The position numbers and the translations under genes were made by a program. From positions 1 to 22,628 of the forward strand of contig CAJTLK010000024.1 of assembly GCA_910577415.1 (NCBI GenBank): 22,628 nt of DNA. The letters run 5' to 3'. The notes beneath the pieces were generated by a model. It had not been told where the DNA came from. It searched no databases and saw only the letters and a program-made list of their open reading frames with translations. Shown piece by piece: positions 15,901 to 22,628 of this stretch (position 1 is the first letter of the stretch; every line of letters begins with the position of its first letter). Source of the DNA: an uncultured Oscillospiraceae bacterium (lineage in GTDB: Bacteria; Bacillota; Clostridia; Oscillospirales; Oscillospiraceae).

Positions 15901-17260
15901 TACCATCGGCACGGTGGCGGAGAAGACCGCCTACGGCTATGTGAAGAAGTACCTGGAGAAGCGGAACATCCGGGCCACCAGGGCGGAGGAGGACCGGCTG
16001 ACCAAGGGCTGCACCGGCGTCAAGCGCACCACCGGCCAGCACCCCGGCGGCATGGTGGTCATTCCACAGGACCGGGAAATTTACGATTTCTGCCCGGTCC
16101 AGCACCCCGCCGACGACCCCAACACCGATATCGTCACCACCCACTTTGAATACCACTCCATGGAGTCAAACCTCCTGAAGCTGGACATGCTGGGCCACGA
16201 TGACCCTACCATGATCCGCATGCTGGAGGACCTGACCGGGGTGAACGCCCGCACCGATATTGACCTGGACGACCCGGACACCATGAGCCTGTTTACCACC
16301 TCGGAGAAGCTGGGCTTTGTCAACGATCCCATTCTGGGGCCCACGGGGGCAGTGGCCATCCCCGAGTTCAACACCAAGTTTACCCGCGGTATGCTCATGG
16401 ACACCATGCCGGTGCAGTTTAACACCCTGGTGCGGCTTTCCGGCTTCTCCCACGGCACCGACGTGTGGCTGGGCAACGCCCGGGACCTCATCGTTAACAA
16501 GGTAGCCACCGTCGATTCCACCGTGGGCTGCCGTGACGACATCATGCTCTACCTCATGCAGTGTGGACTGGAACCCAAGATGGCCTTTAAGATCATGGAG
16601 GCGGTCCGAAAGGGAAAGGTGAAGAAAAGCGGCTTTGAGCCGGGGTGGGAGGACGCCATGCGCAGCCACGGCGTCCCCGACTGGTACATCGGCTCCCTTG
16701 CCAAGATCGGCTATCTGTTTCCCAAGGCCCACGCCGTGGCCTACGTGATGATGGCCTTCCGCATCGCCTGGTTCAAGGTACACCGGCCCCTGGCCTTCTA
16801 TGCCGCTTTCTTCTCCATCCGGGCAAAGGCCTTTGACGCCACCATCATGTGCCGGGGGATGGACCTGGTGAAGGCCAAGCTCAAAGAGATTGGGGACAAG
16901 ATCGAGGAGAAGACTGCCACCGACGTGGAGAAGGACACCTACACCACCCTGGAGGTGGTCTATGAGTTCTATCTCCGGGGGCTGACCTTCCACCCGCTGG
17001 ACGTTTACCGCTCCGCCGCCACCGTCTTTACGCTGGACGGCGACGACGCCCTGCTGCCCCCCTTTACCGCCGTCCCCGGCCTGGGCGAGTCGGCGGCGGA
17101 GAACATCGTGGAGCAGAGGAAGGGGAGGGAGTTCATCTCCATCGAGGAGTTCTCCGACGCCTGTCCCAAGGTGTCCAAGACCCACATTGAGCAGCTCAAG
17201 GCCGCCGGAGCCTTTGACGATCTGCCGGAGACCAGCCAAATCACCCTGTTTCAGTTTTAA
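12983..17260 (+). CDS. polC: DNA polymerase III alpha subunit, Gram-positive PolC type
   Basis: This is the main replicative polymerase with built-in 3'-5' proofreading; 1425 aa is the normal PolC size. Order: N-terminal domain; a proline/glutamate-rich linker at about 83-125; an OB fold at about 196-280; a PHP domain starting RVELHLHTT (H298, H300); the DEDD exonuclease inserted in PHP (CFDLETTGL, D391, E393); then PHP remainder and the polymerase core. The core has GSRGSVGSS, a four-cysteine zinc site (C887xxC890, C914xxC917) and catalytic PDIDLNFSGEYQ (D943, D945), ending in helix-hairpin-helix and C-terminal regions. The ATG at 12983 follows GGAGAG by 9 nt; a GTG at 12959 in frame has no ribosome site. 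It follows ispG by 37 nt, the position also held in many Firmicutes. Confidence 0.98.
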   Translation: MSQKIPFLKIFSAFPDKAGEVAQWQVTGAVVDKRTRTIKAQVLCPVLPDEAFRTRVEAALAAAYAVERVELTLTAADGEAARQPSAVTEEQAPRPEPSYPDQPPLPEPPPEEDIPLPEPPDEETCPEVEGYGAELTDEAQEAFRRTEELRSAALKDILANSSLGKQLEGKAAKLLFGRREIKGENVEMGSLQLDMGTVVVKGEVFAVNHRELKKRNAWVVSFDVTDYTGAIRVSKFFQGDEGKPLVDKVRVGQQLLIQGKLNIDRFLNDMVLEPITVMTAEREVRQDSAGWEKRVELHLHTTMSAMDALTSVSPKLGPEKNAVKRAESWGHRAIAITDHGVAQAFPDAWHSARDIKLLYGVEAYFLNDMDDRLAVHGHVSQDFHGEIVCFDLETTGLNKNRDMIIEIGAAVLRDGKVMETFSTFASPEMTLPRETVELTGITDRMLIGAPSQEEAVEAFLAFVGDRPLAAHNAEFDMGFISEACKKMDIPFPNAAVDSLILAQNLLPELKDHKLDTVANRLNLPAFNHHRACDDAATVAYMLIPLFQMLDERGVHRLEDINAAMVPLRGEWLAHRAKRVFPHHLIMLAKNQMGLRNLYRLISDSFLVNYKAGKPIILKSEIEKHREGLILGSACEAGELFGAVSEDKDWEELRRIASWYDYLEIQPVCNNLFLLRPNKRRKRVAAEDLEDLRDYNRTILALGKELDKPVCATGDVHFLDPQEEVYRHILLDSKGFEDCDEPLPIYFKTTNEMLEEFAYLGTEDCRKVVVRDPNLIADMCERMDPLPQGLFAPKLENSAQELEKLVYDKAHELYGEELPQVVQDRIDLELPGIIKRKYDVIYMSAQKLVQNSLEHGYLVGSRGSVGSSIVAFLSGITEVNSLPAHYRCPKCKHADFDFGRANGFGCGADMPDAVCPICGTPYVKDGFDIPFETFLGFGGDKVPDIDLNFSGEYQSKAHRYTFELFGDSHVFRAGTIGTVAEKTAYGYVKKYLEKRNIRATRAEEDRLTKGCTGVKRTTGQHPGGMVVIPQDREIYDFCPVQHPADDPNTDIVTTHFEYHSMESNLLKLDMLGHDDPTMIRMLEDLTGVNARTDIDLDDPDTMSLFTTSEKLGFVNDPILGPTGAVAIPEFNTKFTRGMLMDTMPVQFNTLVRLSGFSHGTDVWLGNARDLIVNKVATVDSTVGCRDDIMLYLMQCGLEPKMAFKIMEAVRKGKVKKSGFEPGWEDAMRSHGVPDWYIGSLAKIGYLFPKAHAVAYVMMAFRIAWFKVHRPLAFYAAFFSIRAKAFDATIMCRGMDLVKAKLKEIGDKIEEKTATDVEKDTYTTLEVVYEFYLRGLTFHPLDVYRSAATVFTLDGDDALLPPFTAVPGLGESAAENIVEQRKGREFISIEEFSDACPKVSKTHIEQLKAAGAFDDLPETSQITLFQF

Positions 17261-17295
17261 GGCGGGGGAGAAACATAGAAAACGGAGAGAAACCG

Positions 17296-19857
17296 ATGTT
17301 GGATAGCATAGAACGTACCAGATTTTGCAAGGCCCGGCGGACGGTCATCGAGGGGGAGTTCAGCCACCTGAATCCCCAGCAGCGGTGGGCGGTAATGGCT
17401 ACCGAGGGGCCGCTGCTGCTGCTGGCGGGGGCGGGCAGCGGCAAGACCACCGTTCTCATCAACCGGGTGGCGAATTTGATGAAATATGGCCGGGGTTCGG
17501 ACAGCGACGAGGTCTCCGACTTTGTCACCGCCGATGACCTGGCCTTTCTGGAGGGCTACGCAGCCGCGCCCAACGCCGAGGGAAAGGAACGGGCCGAGCG
17601 GCTGTGCCGTCTCGATCCCGCCGCCCCCTGGTCCATTTTGGCCATTACCTTTACCAATAAGGCCGCCGGGGAGCTGAAGGAGCGGCTGGAGCGGATGCTG
17701 GGGCCGTCGGCCAACGACGTGTGGGCGTCCACCTTCCACTCCTGCTGTGCCCGCATCCTCCGCCGGGATATCGAGCGGCTGGGCTATTCCACCTCCTTCA
17801 CCATCTACGACTCCGCCGACTCCGAGCGGGTGGTGAAGGAGAGCATGCGGGATCTGAACATGGATGAAAAGGCCCTACCGCCCAAGAGCGTTTTAGGCTA
17901 TATCTCCAGGGCCAAGGACGATATGAAGCTAGCCCCCGCCTTTGCCGAGGAGCATAAAAGCTCCGGGGACTACCGGATGCAGCAGGTGGGCAAGGTCTAT
18001 CTGGAATATGAGCGGCGGCTGAAGGCCGCCAACGCTCTGGATTTTGACGACCTCATTCTCCGCACAGTGCTGCTTTTGCAGCAGCATGAGGATGTGCGCG
18101 TCTACTATCAGAGGAAGTTCCGCTACGTGCTGGTGGACGAGTACCAGGACACCAACAATCTGCAATATAAGCTGGCCTCCCTCTTGGCGGGAGGCTACAA
18201 GAATTTCTGCGTGGTGGGCGACGACGACCAGTCCATCTACCGCTTCCGGGGGGCTACCATCGAAAATATCCTCTCCTTTGAGAGCCAGTACTCCGGCTGC
18301 CGCACCATCCGCCTGGAGCAGAATTACCGCTCCACCCAGAATATCCTGGAGGCGGCCAACAGCGTTATCCGCAACAACCTGGGGCGCAAGGGAAAGGAAC
18401 TGTGGACCGACCATGGGGCGGGGGACAAGCTCCAGCTCTACACCGCCATGAACCAGGACGACGAGGCCCAGTATGTGGCGGCCCAAATTTTGACCGGCTA
18501 TTCCCAGGGGAAGCACTGGAAGGATTTTGCCATCCTCTACCGTATGAACGCCCAGTCCCGGGAGCTGGAAATGGCGATGAAGCGCAACGGTATCCCCTAT
18601 AAGATCATCGGCGGCATTCGGTTCTTTGACCGGGCGGAGGTCAAGGACATGCTCTCCTACCTCTGCGTGCTCCATAACCCCGGCGACGATCTGCGGCTGG
18701 GGCGGATCATCAACAATCCGCCCCGGGGCATCGGCGCCACTACCATTGAGAAAGCCCAGGCCATCGCCGCCCGGACGGGGCGCTCTTTGTGGGCGGTCAT
18801 CAGCGCCGCCGGGGACTACCCGGAACTCAGCAAGGCGGCGGGGAAGCTGGGGCAGTTCGTAGAGATGATGGAGAAGCTCCGGGAGCAGATGGGGGATATG
18901 GAGCTGGACGACCTCTATGACGCGGTGTGTGCCGACACCGGCTACGCCATCGCCCTGGAGCAGAGCGACAAGCTGGAAGACCGCACCCGGCTGGAGAATG
19001 TCCGGGAGCTTGGTTCCTCCATCCAGAGCTATATGAGTAACGCCCAGGAGCCGTCTTTGGGCGGCTTCCTGGACGAGATCGCCCTCTATACCGACCTGGA
19101 TTCCCATGACGCCGGAGACGAGAGTGTGGTGATGATGACCATGCACTCGGCCAAGGGACTGGAGTTCCCGGTGGTCTTTGTGGTGGGGATGGAGGAGGGC
19201 ATCTTTCCCGGTATGCGCTCCATCGGCGACAGTGAGGAGATGGAGGAGGAGCGGCGGCTGTGCTACGTTGCTATGACCCGGGCCAAGCAGACCCTCTACA
19301 TGACCTGCGCCAACCAGCGGATGCTCTATGGTCATACCTCGGCCAACCGTCCCTCCCGCTTCTTGGGGGAGATCCCCGAGGAGCGCTTGGAACGCAGCGG
19401 CATGACCGGGATGTCCGGCCAGTGGCAGGTGGAGGGAAGGCCCTCCTGGAGCGGCGGAGGCGGCTACTTCGACGATGAGGATACCTATGGCGAGGGCTTT
19501 GACCGCTTTGGCTCCAGCGGCTATGGTGGCCGGGGGCGTGGAGGGTACGGCGGTTATTCCCGGGAGGAGGGCGGCGGCTTTGGCGGCTATCCCAGGAGCG
19601 GAGGCAGTGGACGGAGCTTTTCCACACCCTCCGTGCCCCGTCCCAGGCCGCCAAGAAAGATCACGGCCCCCAAGGCTCCGCCTTTGCCCGATTTCCACCA
19701 GGGGGAGATGGTGGTGCACAAGGCTTTCGGCAAGGGCATGATCCTCACCCTGACCCCCATGGGCAACGACGCCCTGATCGAGGTGGCCTTTGACAACGTA
19801 GGCACCAAGAAGCTCATGCTCCGCTCCGCGGAGAAGTACATGGAGAAGCTGAAATAG
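17296..19857 (+). CDS. pcrA: UvrD/PcrA-family superfamily 1 DNA helicase
   Basis: This 853-aa ATP-dependent 3'-5' DNA helicase acts in replication and repair, including removal of RecA filaments and of stalled RNA polymerase. Motifs: Q motif LNPQQ (26-30), Walker A GAGSGKT (45-51), ITFTNKAA (Ia), DEYQDTN (D281, E282; II), GDDDQSIYRFRGA (III), LEQNYRST (IV), MTMHSAKGLEFPVVF (V) and RRLCYVAMTRAK (VI). Two oddities are visible. An acidic insert of about 40 residues separates motifs I and Ia (about 63-104). A glycine/tyrosine/arginine-rich linker at about 716-790 precedes the C-terminal Tudor-like domain (HQGEMVVHKAFGKGMI). GGAGAG (17284-17289) lies 6 nt before the ATG, 35 nt after polC, so the two are probably cotranscribed. 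Confidence 0.96.
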   Translation: MLDSIERTRFCKARRTVIEGEFSHLNPQQRWAVMATEGPLLLLAGAGSGKTTVLINRVANLMKYGRGSDSDEVSDFVTADDLAFLEGYAAAPNAEGKERAERLCRLDPAAPWSILAITFTNKAAGELKERLERMLGPSANDVWASTFHSCCARILRRDIERLGYSTSFTIYDSADSERVVKESMRDLNMDEKALPPKSVLGYISRAKDDMKLAPAFAEEHKSSGDYRMQQVGKVYLEYERRLKAANALDFDDLILRTVLLLQQHEDVRVYYQRKFRYVLVDEYQDTNNLQYKLASLLAGGYKNFCVVGDDDQSIYRFRGATIENILSFESQYSGCRTIRLEQNYRSTQNILEAANSVIRNNLGRKGKELWTDHGAGDKLQLYTAMNQDDEAQYVAAQILTGYSQGKHWKDFAILYRMNAQSRELEMAMKRNGIPYKIIGGIRFFDRAEVKDMLSYLCVLHNPGDDLRLGRIINNPPRGIGATTIEKAQAIAARTGRSLWAVISAAGDYPELSKAAGKLGQFVEMMEKLREQMGDMELDDLYDAVCADTGYAIALEQSDKLEDRTRLENVRELGSSIQSYMSNAQEPSLGGFLDEIALYTDLDSHDAGDESVVMMTMHSAKGLEFPVVFVVGMEEGIFPGMRSIGDSEEMEEERRLCYVAMTRAKQTLYMTCANQRMLYGHTSANRPSRFLGEIPEERLERSGMTGMSGQWQVEGRPSWSGGGGYFDDEDTYGEGFDRFGSSGYGGRGRGGYGGYSREEGGGFGGYPRSGGSGRSFSTPSVPRPRPPRKITAPKAPPLPDFHQGEMVVHKAFGKGMILTLTPMGNDALIEVAFDNVGTKKLMLRSAEKYMEKLK

Positions 19858-19859
19858 AA

Positions 19860-19892
19860 GGAGAGGGCAGAGCGAAACGCTCTGCCCTCTCC
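19860..19892. terminator. Convergent hairpin terminator after pcrA
   Basis: A perfect 15-bp stem (19860-19874 with 19878-19892) closes on an AAA loop 2 nt after the pcrA stop. There is no T-run on the plus strand and only TTCTATTT on the minus strand, so it is not a textbook intrinsic terminator. Its place between convergent genes and its length argue for transcription ending or mRNA 3'-end protection. Confidence 0.65.
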
Positions 19893-19936
19893 GAACGACG
19901 GAACAGGGAATGACAGCGGCGGATCAATAACCTCAA

Positions 19937-20566
19937 TTACAAGAGCTCTTCCAAACTCCGAACAGTCCGTTTGCTGTTTTTCACCACGTCCTCCCATCGG
20001 AGGGCGTAGAAGTCGTCATAGACCCCGACGACGGTGAAGCCCACGCTGGAAGCGGCGGCGCAGTTGTCCGGGGCGTCCTCGATGAGTACGCAGTCGGTGG
20101 GGGGAACGCCGAACCGCTCCGCCGCCAGAGTATAGACCCTGGGGTCCCGCTTTTCCAGGCCCACGTCGTGGGCGAAGAAGTAATCCTTTATGTACGTGTC
20201 CAGCCCTAGGCGGCGGATGGCCAGCATACTCAGCTCGGGCACCCCGGAGCTGAGAAGGGACAGCTTCTGACCCTGGGCGTCGGCCCGCTTCACCAGCTCC
20301 AACGCCCCCGGCTTCAGAGGGATGGTATGGGCGTAAGCGTCCCGGGCCATGTCCAGCCACTCGGCCATGATGTCCTCCGGCCTTTCGTCCAGGTGGTAAT
20401 ACTCGGCGGTGAAACGGGCGGCCACCGGGGCAATGGAATGGCCTACGGTGTAGGAATACTCCGGGGTGACTGCCAGCCCCCGCTTGGAGAGGAAACGGTG
20501 GTCCACCTCCAGCCAGACTCCATTGGAGTCGATGAGGGTGCCGTCCAGATCGAGAAAAAGCATCAT
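19937..20566 (-). CDS. HAD-superfamily hydrolase (subfamily IA)
   Basis: This 209-aa protein starts MMLFLDLDGTLIDS (nucleophile D6, acid/base D8). Other HAD motifs are LLSSGVPEL (S106), K139 in EKRDPRVY, and VLIEDAPDNCAAASSVGF (E163, D164). A helical cap at about residues 15-85 places it in subfamily IA, with phosphoglycolate phosphatase and beta-phosphoglucomutase as relatives; the substrate is unknown. The ATG at 20566 is chosen because GGAGG (complement of 20575-20579) lies 8 nt upstream; the open frame beyond it runs through the glycosylase gene. The start overlaps the glycosylase stop (ATGA type), so translation is coupled. It is a different sequence from the other HAD gene at 5927-6556. 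Confidence 0.87.
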   Translation of the reverse strand: MMLFLDLDGTLIDSNGVWLEVDHRFLSKRGLAVTPEYSYTVGHSIAPVAARFTAEYYHLDERPEDIMAEWLDMARDAYAHTIPLKPGALELVKRADAQGQKLSLLSSGVPELSMLAIRRLGLDTYIKDYFFAHDVGLEKRDPRVYTLAAERFGVPPTDCVLIEDAPDNCAAASSVGFTVVGVYDDFYALRWEDVVKNSKRTVRSLEELL

Positions 20567-21153
20567 AGCCAAAACCTCCAGGGAAAGTCTACCGCCTCTT
20601 CGGCGTAGTCGATGCCGATACGCTTGCCAATGTGGATGTTCTCCGGCGTGTCGCCGCTGTCCAGGATATACAGCTCGTCCCCCAGCAGGGAAAGGCCGTT
20701 CTGGGCCTTGGTGAGCTTCAGGGCTTTGCACAGCTTCCCCGGCCCGTTGAGAAAGTTCTTCCGCTGGTAGGGGGACATCTCCTCCGCGCTGCAGCCAAAG
20801 CGGCTCTGGGCCATAGCGTCGGCGTCGGCGGGGGAGACAGGTTCTCCTGCCCGGAGCAGGACGGCGGCAGGCTCGCCGGCGGCCTCGGTGACAAAGTTGA
20901 GACAGTGGTACATCCCATAGATGAGATAGATATAGGCCGTTCCCGGCGGGGCGAAGAGGGTCTCGGTCCTGGCCGTCCGCTTATAGCCATAAGCGTGACA
21001 AGCCTTGTCCAGCCGTCCGATATACGCCTCGGTCTCGGTGATGCGGAGGGTGAGGGGGCGCCCATCAATGACCCGCACCAGACGCTTGCCCAGCAACTCC
21101 CGGGCCACCGTCAGAGTATCCCGGTCATAGAACGCCCGCGTCAGCTTTTCCAC
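20563..21153 (-). CDS. DNA-3-methyladenine glycosylase (AAG/MPG family)
   Basis: This monofunctional base-excision enzyme removes alkylated and deaminated purines such as 3-methyladenine and hypoxanthine. The 196-aa protein has the family hallmarks: LARELLGK near the N-terminus (here VARELLGK, 16-23), RITETEAYIG with the catalytic glutamate (E42), YGYKRTARTETLF.PPGTAYIYLIYGMYHCLN (active-site and DNA-intercalation region), LLRAGEP and GPGKLCKAL. The start is GTG 21153, with GGAGG (complement of 21161-21165) 7 nt upstream; the open frame extends to a second GTG at 21180, which has no ribosome site. It heads a two-gene unit with the HAD hydrolase and has its own promoter. Confidence 0.94.
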   Translation of the reverse strand: MEKLTRAFYDRDTLTVARELLGKRLVRVIDGRPLTLRITETEAYIGRLDKACHAYGYKRTARTETLFAPPGTAYIYLIYGMYHCLNFVTEAAGEPAAVLLRAGEPVSPADADAMAQSRFGCSAEEMSPYQRKNFLNGPGKLCKALKLTKAQNGLSLLGDELYILDSGDTPENIHIGKRIGIDYAEEAVDFPWRFWL

Positions 21154-21214
21154 CGTCTCACCTCCGATATTAGAAATCACTGCAGCGTTTCAGTAGAGAG
21201 AACGCTTTTTTGAT

Positions 21215-21243
21215 AGTATACCACAGAGAAAGGTCCGTGACAA
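21215..21243 (-). promoter_or_regulatory. Promoter of the glycosylase-HAD unit, overlapping the divergent transporter start
   Basis: On the minus strand TTGTCA (complement of 21238-21243) and TATACT (complement of 21215-21220) are separated by 17 nt; each hexamer matches consensus at 5 of 6 bases. The -35 hexamer overlaps the GTG start codon assigned to the divergent EamA transporter by its last two bases, so polymerase at this promoter may interfere with the divergent one. Confidence 0.68.
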
Positions 21244-22145
21244 CTTTGAATGAAGCCCTGATGCGCCGTTTGGCCAAACCCATGCTCTTTGCCGCCGCAA
21301 TGATCTGGGGATCGTCCTTCTTTATGATGAAGGGCGCGGTGGACGTGATAGAACCCTTTTTTCTCCTGGCCATCCGCTTTACCGGCGGCGCCGCTCTGCT
21401 GGCGGTGGTGAGTTGGAAGAAGTGGAAGCTGTTTACCCCCGACTACCTCTGGCGGGGAGCGGTCATCGGCGGCTTCCTCTTTGCCGCCTATACCGCCCAG
21501 ACCTTCGGCATCCAGCGGACCACCCCCTCCAACAACGCCTTTCTGACGGCGGTCTATTGCGTGCTGGTGCCCTTTTTCTGTTGGGCGGTGATGGGGAAGC
21601 GGCCTGACCGCTATAATATCTCCGCGGCGGTGCTCTGTGTGGCGGGGGTGGGGCTGGTATCCCTGAACGGGGGCTTCTCCATCGGAATGGGGGATACCCT
21701 TACCCTGTTGGGAGCGGTGTTCTACGCCTCCCACATCGTGGCGGTGGCCAAGGTGTCCCCGGAGCGGGACATCACCCTTTTGACCGTGTTCCAGTTTGCC
21801 TTTGCCGGGCTGTACGCCTGGGTCTGCGGCTTCCTCTTCCAGACGCCCCCCACCGCCGACATCGTGAGCGCCGACTTCATCATCCAGATGACCTACTTCA
21901 TCGTCATGTGCACCACCGTGGCCCTCTCCTTCCAGAATATCGGCCAGGTGTGGTCCGACCCGGCCTCGGCCTCCATCATCCTGTCCCTGGAGTCGGTGTT
22001 CGGAGTGCTCTTTTCCGTCATCTTCTACGGCGACAAGGTGACGCCCAAGCTGCTGGCGGGCTTTGCCCTCATTTTTGTGGCGGTGGTGTGCTCGGAGACG
22101 AAATTTGCCTTTTTGCGAAAAGGGAAAAAGGAGACGGCGGTATGA
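21237..22145 (+). CDS. EamA/DMT-family membrane transporter
   Basis: This is about a 302-aa integral membrane protein with roughly ten hydrophobic segments arranged as two EamA repeats. The first begins AMIWGSSFFMMKGAVD and the second GAVFYASHIVAVAKVSP. Typical signatures are TTPSNNAFLTAVYCVLVPF and DPASASIILSLESVFGVLFS. The DMT superfamily exports or imports small metabolites; the substrate is unknown. The start is uncertain. GTG 21237 follows GAAAGG by only 3 nt, TTG 21246 by 12 nt, and ATG 21261 has the first usual codon. A TTG at 21210 is unlikely. The cytoplasmic tail is lysine-rich. The stop overlaps the following acetyltransferase start (ATGA). Confidence 0.88.
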   Translation: MTTLNEALMRRLAKPMLFAAAMIWGSSFFMMKGAVDVIEPFFLLAIRFTGGAALLAVVSWKKWKLFTPDYLWRGAVIGGFLFAAYTAQTFGIQRTTPSNNAFLTAVYCVLVPFFCWAVMGKRPDRYNISAAVLCVAGVGLVSLNGGFSIGMGDTLTLLGAVFYASHIVAVAKVSPERDITLLTVFQFAFAGLYAWVCGFLFQTPPTADIVSADFIIQMTYFIVMCTTVALSFQNIGQVWSDPASASIILSLESVFGVLFSVIFYGDKVTPKLLAGFALIFVAVVCSETKFAFLRKGKKETAV

Positions 22146-22628
22146 CCCTTTCCGACGAGCGCCTGACCCTGCTTCCCGCCAAGCCCCCTTTGGCGAAAGC
22201 CGTGCTGGACTATTATCTCCGTAACCGGGATTTTCTTGCCCCCTTTGACCCCATCCGGGAGGAGAGCTTTTACACCCTGGCCTATCAGCGGCGCGCCCTC
22301 CGCCGGGACGCCGCCATGGCGAGAAAGGGGGAGGGGTGGGCCTTTTACATTGCCCCCAACGCCGAGCCGGGAAAGCTCATTGGCCGTGTGGCCCTCACCG
22401 GGGCGATCTGGGGTTCCTTCTGCTCCTGTTTTCTGGGCTATAAGCTGGATAAGGACTATCTGAACCGGGGCTATATGACCGGGGCCATTGGTCTGGTGAC
22501 GGCCTGGGGCTTTGAGGTGGGCCTTCACCGCATCGAGGCCAATATCATGCCCCGGAATCTCCCCTCCCTCCGGGTGGCGGAGAAGTGTGGGTTCCAAAAC
22601 GAGGGGCTGTCCCCCCGATATTTGCAGA
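22142..22628 (+). CDS. GNAT-family N-acetyltransferase (RimJ/RimL-like), 3' end beyond window
   Basis: The frame opens at ATG 22142, overlapping the transporter stop, and stays open to the right edge (162 complete codons, no stop). The N-terminal part reads MTLSDERLTLLPAKPP; a central acetyl-CoA-binding region has LGYKLDKDYLNRGYMTGAI; then HRIEANIMPRNLPSLRVAEKCGF, the standard motif of RimJ/RimL-type acetyltransferases that act on ribosomal proteins or other amines. Only a short C-terminal stretch should be missing. The target cannot be deduced. Overlap with the transporter gene indicates coexpression, which hints at modification of a compound the transporter handles, but this is speculation. 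Confidence 0.9.
   Translation, partial: MTLSDERLTLLPAKPPLAKAVLDYYLRNRDFLAPFDPIREESFYTLAYQRRALRRDAAMARKGEGWAFYIAPNAEPGKLIGRVALTGAIWGSFCSCFLGYKLDKDYLNRGYMTGAIGLVTAWGFEVGLHRIEANIMPRNLPSLRVAEKCGFQNEGLSPRYLQ

Noticed and set aside
12974..16156. 1060-codon open frame antisense to polC
   Set aside because: Its reading is the complement of a GC-rich, codon-biased gene; composition is Gly/Leu/Val/His-rich with no recognisable domain, while polC on the plus strand has every expected motif.
19441..19640. Tandem DNA repeat in the 3' part of pcrA
   Set aside because: The glycine-rich coding sequence is repetitive in composition, but no unit repeats at a fixed period; it is a low-complexity protein linker.
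1..22628. CRISPR array, insertion sequence, prophage or defence island
   Set aside because: I saw no regularly spaced repeats, transposase or integrase motifs, att-like duplications or known defence domains; gene content is core metabolism and replication.

Overview
The window looks like core chromosome of a GC-rich, spore-forming Gram-positive anaerobe in the Clostridia, most likely Oscillospiraceae (Flavonifractor/Intestinimonas-like). That placement is inference. It rests on a PolC-type replicative polymerase, a YlmC/YmxH sporulation-family protein, a RicT (YaaT) start, a rubredoxin-first rubrerythrin, a DUF951 protein and strong GGAGG ribosome binding sites. I see no phage, transposon, CRISPR array, rRNA or tRNA.

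Layout. Positions 1-413 (minus) hold the first codons of a ricT-like gene and, just upstream of it, an odd 114-codon ORF. That ORF joins the N-terminus of a cell-wall amidase to the C-terminal tail of the clamp-loader subunit delta' (HolB). Positions 519-2718 (plus) carry a YlmC/YmxH protein and glmS (amino-sugar supply for the cell wall), with a CRP/FNR-like palindrome just after the glmS promoter. Positions 2787-3527 are a stand-alone oxidative-stress unit: promoter, 7-1-7 palindrome, reverse rubrerythrin and terminator. Positions 3551-4489 (minus) encode an S1-domain RNA-binding protein. Divergent from it, a consensus promoter drives DUF951-hisC. A HAD phosphatase (minus) with its own promoter follows.

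Positions 6728-19857 (plus) form one long gene train: pyrH-frr-uppS-cdsA-dxr-rseP-ispG-polC-pcrA. It joins UMP phosphorylation and ribosome recycling to undecaprenyl and phospholipid precursor synthesis (uppS, cdsA), two MEP-pathway enzymes (dxr, ispG), an intramembrane protease, and then the replicative polymerase and a UvrD-family helicase. Most junctions are 0-37 nt; the exception is the frr-uppS gap, which holds a terminator-like hairpin. The order up to polC matches the well-known Firmicutes cluster.

After a convergent hairpin, positions 19937-21153 (minus) hold a HAD hydrolase and a 3-methyladenine DNA glycosylase sharing an ATGA-type overlap and one good promoter. Divergently, an EamA/DMT transporter overlaps the start of a GNAT acetyltransferase that runs off the right edge.

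Most of the window is ordinary housekeeping DNA. The points most worth a second look are the amidase/HolB chimera (a real deletion or an assembly join), the two operator-like palindromes at glmS and rubrerythrin, and the glycine/arginine-rich linker plus motif I-Ia insertion in PcrA. I found no convincing novel multi-gene system.
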